A stretch of 12,013 nt of DNA, taken from NCBI GenBank assembly GCA_049281195.1, contig JBAPRR010000043.1:1-12013 (forward strand), given 5' to 3'. How positions within the stretch are numbered: position 1 is the stretch's first letter; the number at the start of each line of letters is the position of its first letter. Both the position numbers and the translations under genes were made by a program. Below the pieces are notes generated by a model. The model ran no database searches, was not told the origin of the DNA, and saw only the letters and a program-made list of their open reading frames with translations. Below, piece by piece: positions 7,744 through 12,013 of this stretch. The stretch is from JBAPRR01 sp049281195 (GTDB lineage: Bacteria; Actinomycetota; Acidimicrobiia; Acidimicrobiales; CAVXTF01).

Positions 7744-8259
7744 ATGACGGACGAAGAATGGCACAACGAAATCTCGACTCTTCGCGAGCGTGTCGAACGC
7801 ACAGAAGCCGTCCTGGCAGTTCAGCGGCTCAAAGCCGAGTACGGCGAGCTGGTAGACCGCCGCTTCTCCTTGGGGAAGGTGGTCGACCCGGACGTGTTGA
7901 ACGGAATCGTCGCAATGATCGTCGATCTGTTCGTCGAAGATGCGGTGTGGGACGGTGGACCGGTGCTCGGCATCGCCACGGGGCGCGATCAGATAGCGGA
8001 AAGACTCAGAAAGCCAACGCTAACGTTTTCGAGACACCTTTTCGTGAAGCCACGCATCACCGTGCAGTGTCCCGTGGCCACAGCGCGTTGGGACCTGCTT
8101 TGTCCCTGCAAAACCCCTGACGGCAGATCGTGGTGGATGTGCGGGTTCGAAGATGACGAGTACCGCCTGGAACAAGGGGTGTGGCGTCACTCGAAGATGA
8201 AACTCACCAGCGTTTTCATGTCGCGAGCCGGAGAAGGTTTCGACAGGATCCTGTTCTGA
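7744..8259 (+). CDS. SnoaL/NTF2-like fold protein
   Basis: A 171-residue cytoplasmic protein of the nuclear transport factor 2/SnoaL-like superfamily, small cone-shaped alpha+beta barrels that include polyketide cyclases, dehydratases and ketosteroid isomerases. The N-terminal helix AVQRLKAEYGELVDRR, the segment LFVEDAVWDGG (about 62-72), G-x-x-x-IATGRDQIAERLR and RHLFVKPRITV follow the usual order. D67, W69 and H98 sit where pocket residues occur in the family, but activity cannot be assigned. An unusual group of cysteines, C120, C122 and C133 with C109 nearby, may be a metal or redox site, or nothing. The ATG has only a weak GTGAG in front. The gene is divergent from the membrane protein, 80 bases away, and ends one base before the convergent GH43-like gene's stop. 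Fold call good; function unknown. Confidence 0.8.
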   Translation: MTDEEWHNEISTLRERVERTEAVLAVQRLKAEYGELVDRRFSLGKVVDPDVLNGIVAMIVDLFVEDAVWDGGPVLGIATGRDQIAERLRKPTLTFSRHLFVKPRITVQCPVATARWDLLCPCKTPDGRSWWMCGFEDDEYRLEQGVWRHSKMKLTSVFMSRAGEGFDRILF

Positions 8260-8260
8260 C

Positions 8261-10039
8261 TCAGGAGCTCACGTCGGCGGCAACCGCGCGGATCCGTGCC
8301 GGAATCGGTTCACCTCCCGTCGATCCCGAAAACCTTGCGTCGCCGAAGCTGAAGATCCCACCGTCCGCGGCCACCAGCCAGTAGCCGCCGCCGTCGGGAC
8401 TCGGCGTCATGCCCACCACCGGTTGGTTCAGGTGAATGTTCCCTGTAGAGCCGTCGAATGTGGCGTCCCCGAAGCTGAACACTCCGCCGTCCGCGGCCAC
8501 GAGCCAGTAGCCGCCCCCGTCGGGGGCGCCAGCCATGCCGACCACCGGTTTGTTCAATCTGAAGTTGCCCGTGGACCCGAAGAAGGGGGCGTTGAAGGAG
8601 AAAATTCCCCCGTCCGACGCCACCAGCCAGTAACCACCGGTCGCCTGATCGGCACCGATCCCGACCACGGGCTGCGCGAGGGGTTTGCCACCCATCGACC
8701 CATAGAAGGAGGCGTCGCCGAAGCTGAAGACTCCCCCGTCCGACGCCACCAGCCAGTAACCGAGTCCGTCTGGCGTCGCCGCGATCCCGACTATCGGCTT
8801 GACCAGATGAAATCCGCTCGTGCCTCCGAAATACTCGGCGTCTCCGAATGCGTAAACCGCGCCGTCAGATGTGACGGTCCAGTAGCCGCCCCCACCTGGA
8901 TGTGCGGCTGCTCCAACCACCGGAGTCGACCCCCCGACCGAGTGCGATCCGTATGAAGGCGAAGCGAACGCATCGACGGCGCCCCCGGCACCAAATGTCC
9001 AGTAGCTCGAACTGCTCATGGTGTCGATTACCGGATCGAATACCGGGAGTCCCGCCTCGAAGCTCACCGAGGCGAGAAACATCGGTCGGTATCCTCCGTA
9101 GTTGTATCCGACGACACCCACCCAAGCGGAGAACGCCATCTCCAATCCGTCCGATCCGAAGAATAGTGAAGGTCCCCCTGGGCCGAGCATGCCTCCGGCT
9201 CCGACCAGGACCGGATTGTTGGAACTGTCGCTGCACGGACCGAGTGGTGACGCGCACGTCGCATAGCCGACCGAATACCTGTTGCTCAGGTAGCTGTTGC
9301 CGCCATAGAACAAGTAGTACGTGCCGTCGTGCTCCTGCATGTTCGGTCCTTCCACGTCTCCCTGCTGCCAGCCCTGATCGGAGGCGAGCAGCTCGCTCGC
9401 GGACCCGTCGATGTCGAGATTCGCGTTCAGAGGCACAGCCCACAGAGACGACCGCTGTCGGACCACGTTCGCGTTGTCTTTCCAGATCAGATAGGTGTCC
9501 CCGGTCGATTGGTCGGTGAAGATGTCCGGGTCGATATCGCCCCCGGTCTCCGGGTTGCATATGACGGGCCCGCTGTTCTGATCTACGAACGGACCCGCGG
9601 GAGAGCTCGACTCCGCCTCGCCGATGCACTCGGTGCCGTATTGGGCATCCCTCGCGACGTAGAACATCACATATTCGCCGGCGAGATTCTTTGCAACAGA
9701 AGGAGCCCACGAGTAACCGAAGCTCGCCCACGTCGCCAGGTTGGGCATGGCGTCTCCCAAAACCGCCGACCAGTGCACGCCATCGGTGGAGACTGCGTAA
9801 GGGACGATGTTGTAATAGACCTGGGTCGAGTAGGCGTAGTAAACGCCACCGAAATTGACGACACTGGGATCCGGAAAGTCCTGATTGATCGAGGGAACCC
9901 ACGTTGCAGCCGACGCGGGGGCCGCTCGGGTAATCAACGCCACCGACGGAACCATTACTGCAAACAAGACCAGCAGTGAACTAAATACCCTGTTGACCCG
10001 CTTCGAACTGCTGCTGCAAGCTCGCAAACCGCGGGTCAC
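8261..10039 (-). CDS. Secreted GH43-like glycosidase with C-terminal six-copy repeat
   Basis: A 592-residue exported protein. Residues 1-44 are a signal peptide (basic start, hydrophobic core at about 19-37, cleavage after APASA). Residues 48-340 match the five-bladed beta-propeller of glycoside hydrolase family 43, whose members hydrolyse arabinans, xylans and related glycans. The three expected carboxylates are visible: D57 in DFPDPSVV (base), D170 in GDIDPDIF (pKa modulator) and E230 in DVEGPNM (acid). The family's GPGH stretch reads GPGG here, so the histidine seen in many members is missing. Residues 346-577 hold six repeats of 40-42 residues, likely binding or wall-associated. The start is GTG at 10039: a stop lies seven codons upstream and a weak ribosome site precedes it. 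It is the last of three secreted-protein genes in a row. Family confident; substrate not assignable. Confidence 0.88.
   Translation of the reverse strand: MTRGLRACSSSSKRVNRVFSSLLVLFAVMVPSVALITRAAPASAATWVPSINQDFPDPSVVNFGGVYYAYSTQVYYNIVPYAVSTDGVHWSAVLGDAMPNLATWASFGYSWAPSVAKNLAGEYVMFYVARDAQYGTECIGEAESSSPAGPFVDQNSGPVICNPETGGDIDPDIFTDQSTGDTYLIWKDNANVVRQRSSLWAVPLNANLDIDGSASELLASDQGWQQGDVEGPNMQEHDGTYYLFYGGNSYLSNRYSVGYATCASPLGPCSDSSNNPVLVGAGGMLGPGGPSLFFGSDGLEMAFSAWVGVVGYNYGGYRPMFLASVSFEAGLPVFDPVIDTMSSSSYWTFGAGGAVDAFASPSYGSHSVGGSTPVVGAAAHPGGGGYWTVTSDGAVYAFGDAEYFGGTSGFHLVKPIVGIAATPDGLGYWLVASDGGVFSFGDASFYGSMGGKPLAQPVVGIGADQATGGYWLVASDGGIFSFNAPFFGSTGNFRLNKPVVGMAGAPDGGGYWLVAADGGVFSFGDATFDGSTGNIHLNQPVVGMTPSPDGGGYWLVAADGGIFSFGDARFSGSTGGEPIPARIRAVAADVSS
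8309..9004 (-). repeat. Six tandem 40-42-residue repeats inside the GH43-like gene
   Basis: Conserved YW pairs at residues 346, 386, 428, 470, 511 and 553 mark units of 40, 42, 42, 41 and 42 residues. The core reads G-G-Y-W-L-V-A-x-D-G-G-x-F-S-F-G-D-A, then GSTG and PVVGM. The first unit is degenerate (YWTFGAGGAVDAF) and the last is partial. The copies nearest the C-terminus are also alike in DNA: 8361-8398 and 8487-8524 differ at two of 38 positions, exactly 42 codons apart, which suggests recent duplication. Blade-sized repeats suggest a second beta-propeller. Confidence 0.9.
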
Positions 10040-10101
10040 TGCCGACGGACGATACTCAACTCACGGTCATTCGAATCGTCAGAATTCAAGAATAAATCGG
10101 T

Positions 10102-10163
10102 TGTTCACATTCACTGTCCGAGAATGCTTGGAACTCTCTGAGATCGCCAAGCGGAAGTGAACA
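10102..10163 (-). repeat. Nested inverted repeats between secreted-protein gene and GH43-like gene
   Basis: TGTTCAC (10102-10108) pairs with GTGAACA (10157-10163), and inside it GCTTGG (10126-10131) pairs with CCAAGC (10147-10152) around a 15-base loop. The arms are not evenly spaced, 17 bases on one side and 4 on the other. In the minus-strand transcript the structure would start just after the upstream stop codon. There is no U-run, so it is not a classic terminator; it could be an RNA stem that stabilises or partly ends the message. Confidence 0.35.
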
Positions 10164-10166
10164 GCG

Positions 10167-10583
10167 TCAGGAAATGGTGACCTTGAGCTTCGCTTTGGGA
10201 CTCGACGCTAGACCGAATGTTATGTTCCCGGTGGCCTCCGCGCATACGCCGACACCCTTGTCTGGCTTGATCTTGAACTCCACGGTCTTGCCGTAGAGAA
10301 CCTTCTGACCGGATTTCGTCAGGTTGAAGATGGCAAAGGAATAATTGGTCGAGCTGCACGACGCAGCGGAGACAACCACAGCGTCGATGACTCGTGGGCT
10401 GTAGGTCACCGTGGATCCACTTCCCTTCAGGTCTGCCGCCGGTCCGGCGTGCCCGGTAGATGCCTTGAGTGCCACGAAGTGCGGCGCCGCCAGGACCGCG
10501 TTCGCCGAGGTCGCAGTGACGCAAGCGATTCCGGGCATCAAAAAGGCGGACGCGACCGCGAAACGTTTGAATACCGAAAGCAT
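10167..10583 (-). CDS. Small secreted protein of unknown function
   Basis: A 138-residue exported protein I do not recognise. A signal peptide covers about residues 1-29 (MLSVFKR, hydrophobic AVASAFLMPGIACV, cleavage after SANA). The mature part of about 109 residues is rich in Ser, Ala, Lys and Val, with alternating hydrophobic patterns typical of beta-strands (VIDAVVVSA, KTVEFKIKP, KAKLKVTIS). It has just two cysteines, C76 and C114, which could form one disulfide. The frame stays open up to 10739, but ATG 10583 is chosen because a proper signal peptide begins there and AAGGGG lies seven to eight bases before it. The longer version would bury the signal sequence. It sits between the oxidase and GH43-like genes in the same direction. 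A small beta-sandwich that binds a surface or glycan is possible but speculative. Confidence 0.72.
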   Translation of the reverse strand: MLSVFKRFAVASAFLMPGIACVTATSANAVLAAPHFVALKASTGHAGPAADLKGSGSTVTYSPRVIDAVVVSAASCSSTNYSFAIFNLTKSGQKVLYGKTVEFKIKPDKGVGVCAEATGNITFGLASSPKAKLKVTIS

Positions 10584-10644
10584 CGTGCCCCTTCTTCTGC
10601 GAGCCGGCACGACCTGTGAAGGTCGCCTGTCAGTCTCCGTTGGC

Positions 10645-10673
10645 ATCATCGCGACGACCCAAGGACACGTCAA
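10645..10673 (-). promoter_or_regulatory. Candidate sigma-70-type promoter of the small secreted protein
   Basis: On the minus strand TTGACG (10668-10673) and GATGAT (10645-10650) are separated by exactly 17 bases. These match the -35 and -10 consensus at 5/6 and 4/6. It would give a leader of about 55 bases before ATG 10583. A second GATTGACG lies 51 bases further upstream (10719-10726). Confidence 0.38.
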
Positions 10674-10759
10674 TCTCGCCGGGTCCAATAATTGAACAAC
10701 GAGTGGGATAATCCGATCCGTCAATCCACCAGGCCTCAACCGTTGCCGGCGTCCAATGG

Positions 10760-12013
10760 CTAATTGGTTCCCGAAGCCTGGAAAAGTGACTGGATCTCAG
10801 AGGAGTTCAGGCTGTAATCGAACAGCGCAGCGTCGGAGACCGTGCCTTGGAAGAAAGAGTCCGCCGGTCCGGTCTCCGAGGTCGATGGGCCGCCGCTTCC
10901 GATCATCCAGCTTCCGAGGAACCCGGCCGGCTTGGAGGCACTGGCCTCGGCCACGAGCTGGCCGTCAACGTACAGCTCTGTCTTCTTCGGTAGACCGACG
11001 ACAACTGCAAAATGCCAATTCCCGTCGTTGTAGGAGGAGGGCGAGAAGTTCGACATTCCTCCTGTTCCGGAGCTCCCTACCTCGAGCTGGCCCGAGCTAG
11101 TCATCCACACCTGATGGTCGAATTTGGTCAGGGTCGAATTGGCCAAGGACATGAGATAGCCGCCGGACGTGTCGGTAGTTTGGAACCACATCGACTCGCT
11201 GTACGTAGCGGATTTGTCGAGGTACGGCTGAGAAGCCTTGATGTCTCCGGATGCCCCGTCGAGGCTCACCCCGGACCCGGAGGTACCTTCGACCGGACTC
11301 TGAGCTCCGTAGGTGACTCCGGTTGAGCTGTAGTTTCCGGTGTCCTCGTTACCGCTCGCGTCGGCGGCAGGAGACCCCGAGGTGTCGGCCAGGGGCCAGT
11401 AGATGGCAGGGTCGTTCGCAACCACGGCTTGACCGAAGGTGTCCGCAGGCGCCGACGAAACGTCGGAGACCATGACCGTGGAAGCGATGCTCGGCGTCCC
11501 CTGAGCGTTCATGGCGAACAGCATGTAGGGACCTGGGAGCACCACGCCGGGGTCGCTCGGGATGGTGAGCTGGTAGGTGTTCCCGGTCTGGCTCTGGACC
11601 GGAAGCGGGATGAGCCTCTGGTCGTCGTCTGCAGCGTGGGTCGCCTCTCCGTAACGGACCAGGGAGAAGGTCGACGCGGGGTTGTCCGTCGTCACCGTTA
11701 TGGTCTGCCCGTCCACAGCAGACGTGGGAGCGGACTCGATCACGGGCCTGGTGGCCGGAGTTCCATCGGAGTTGAACAGGTATGGCGGACTGAAGATCTG
11801 ACCGTCAGGGTGGTTCGCCCCACAACCGCTTCCGCACAGCCCGCCGCCGCCGGAGAAGACCTCACCATTAGGCAGGAGAACCGCAACCGAGTGGTAGTTG
11901 CGAGGTTCCGCCTCTGCAGCCATCACGGTGAACTGCCCCGTCGCCGGGTTCCACAGCTCAGGGTTCAGAACTGAGCTCGTGTCGTGAAACGAGTAGCCGT
12001 CCTCCTGGCCCCC
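10760..12013 (-). CDS. Galactose-oxidase-like copper radical oxidase with LamG domain, N-terminus cut off
   Basis: The last 417 residues of a probably secreted oxidase; the frame is open to the window end. Residues 38-185 match the C-terminal part of galactose oxidase (CAZy AA5: copper-radical oxidation of primary alcohols to aldehydes with H2O2 release). RNYHSVAVLLPNG holds the Tyr-His pair (Y40, H41) equivalent to copper ligands Y495/H496, and RYGEATHAADDDQR holds H126, equivalent to H581. GGGGLCGSGC, NHPDGQIFSPPYLF and GPYMLFAMNAQGTPSIAS are family hallmarks. The Cys-Tyr cofactor residues would lie in the missing part. Residues 200-412 form a LamG/concanavalin-like domain (AIYWPLAD, GNWHFAVVVG, ELYVDGQLV), usually a carbohydrate-binding fold. 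It is the first of three tandem secreted-protein genes in view. Copper ligands favour a working AA5 enzyme; whether galactose, glyoxal or a polymer is oxidised is unknown. Confidence 0.88.
   Translation of the reverse strand, partial: GGQEDGYSFHDTSSVLNPELWNPATGQFTVMAAEAEPRNYHSVAVLLPNGEVFSGGGGLCGSGCGANHPDGQIFSPPYLFNSDGTPATRPVIESAPTSAVDGQTITVTTDNPASTFSLVRYGEATHAADDDQRLIPLPVQSQTGNTYQLTIPSDPGVVLPGPYMLFAMNAQGTPSIASTVMVSDVSSAPADTFGQAVVANDPAIYWPLADTSGSPAADASGNEDTGNYSSTGVTYGAQSPVEGTSGSGVSLDGASGDIKASQPYLDKSATYSESMWFQTTDTSGGYLMSLANSTLTKFDHQVWMTSSGQLEVGSSGTGGMSNFSPSSYNDGNWHFAVVVGLPKKTELYVDGQLVAEASASKPAGFLGSWMIGSGGPSTSETGPADSFFQGTVSDAALFDYSLNSSEIQSLFQASGTN

Noticed and set aside
8423..8956. A plus-strand frame with internal repeats (RRHQPVT-like)
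   Set aside because: Its repeats are the reverse-strand image of the GH43-like gene's 42-residue repeats.
8309..9004. CRISPR-like array
   Set aside because: The periodic units are in-frame protein repeats of about 126 bp with no short constant repeat and variable spacer.
10584..10739. N-terminal extension of the small secreted protein up to 10739
   Set aside because: It would place 52 residues before a standard signal peptide and cover a plausible promoter.
10753..10767. CCAAT/ATTGG inverted repeat over the oxidase stop codon as a terminator
   Set aside because: The stem is only five A/T-rich pairs with no following U-run, too weak for an intrinsic terminator.

Overview
The window looks like chromosomal DNA from a high-GC actinobacterium, most likely of the Acidimicrobiia or a close relative. 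This rests on GC-rich third codon positions, a large AAA/LuxR-type regulator, a conserved-looking actinobacterial two-helix membrane protein, and a secreted protein ending in tandem 'GYWLVASDGG' repeats, which from memory are common in that class. No tRNA, rRNA, CRISPR array or transposase is visible. Taxonomy is inferred, not proven.

Layout: (1) 1-2471, minus: a large LuxR-family (LAL type) regulator with an ATPase module, C-terminus cut off by the window start. (2) 2757-3296, plus: a small protein with a CX2C-X16-CX3C zinc knuckle. (3) 3425-5090, plus: an OsmC/Ohr-type peroxiredoxin and a thiolase only 4 nt apart, surely one transcript. (4) 5112-6908, minus: four PAS domains fused to a LuxR-type helix-turn-helix. 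(5) 7052-7663, minus: a membrane protein, divergent from (6) 7744-8259, plus: a SnoaL/NTF2-fold protein. (7) 8261-12013, minus: three exported proteins in tandem. In transcription order they are a galactose-oxidase-like copper radical oxidase with a C-terminal LamG domain (N-terminus outside the window), a 138-aa secreted protein of unknown role, and a GH43-like glycosidase with a six-copy C-terminal repeat.

How the parts may work together: the right third reads as an extracellular carbohydrate-processing locus, in which an oxidase acting on galactose-type or other primary alcohols sits beside an arabinan/xylan-type hydrolase, each carrying a likely binding domain. The middle is intracellular acyl-CoA and peroxide metabolism plus two LuxR-type regulators whose inputs (nucleotide or ligand for one, PAS-sensed for the other) are unknown. 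Apart from the OsmC-thiolase pair, functional links between genes are inference from adjacency. I found no clear new defence or mobile system. The most unusual items are the domain fusions and tandem arrangement of the secreted genes, and the out-of-frame leader ORF before the membrane protein.
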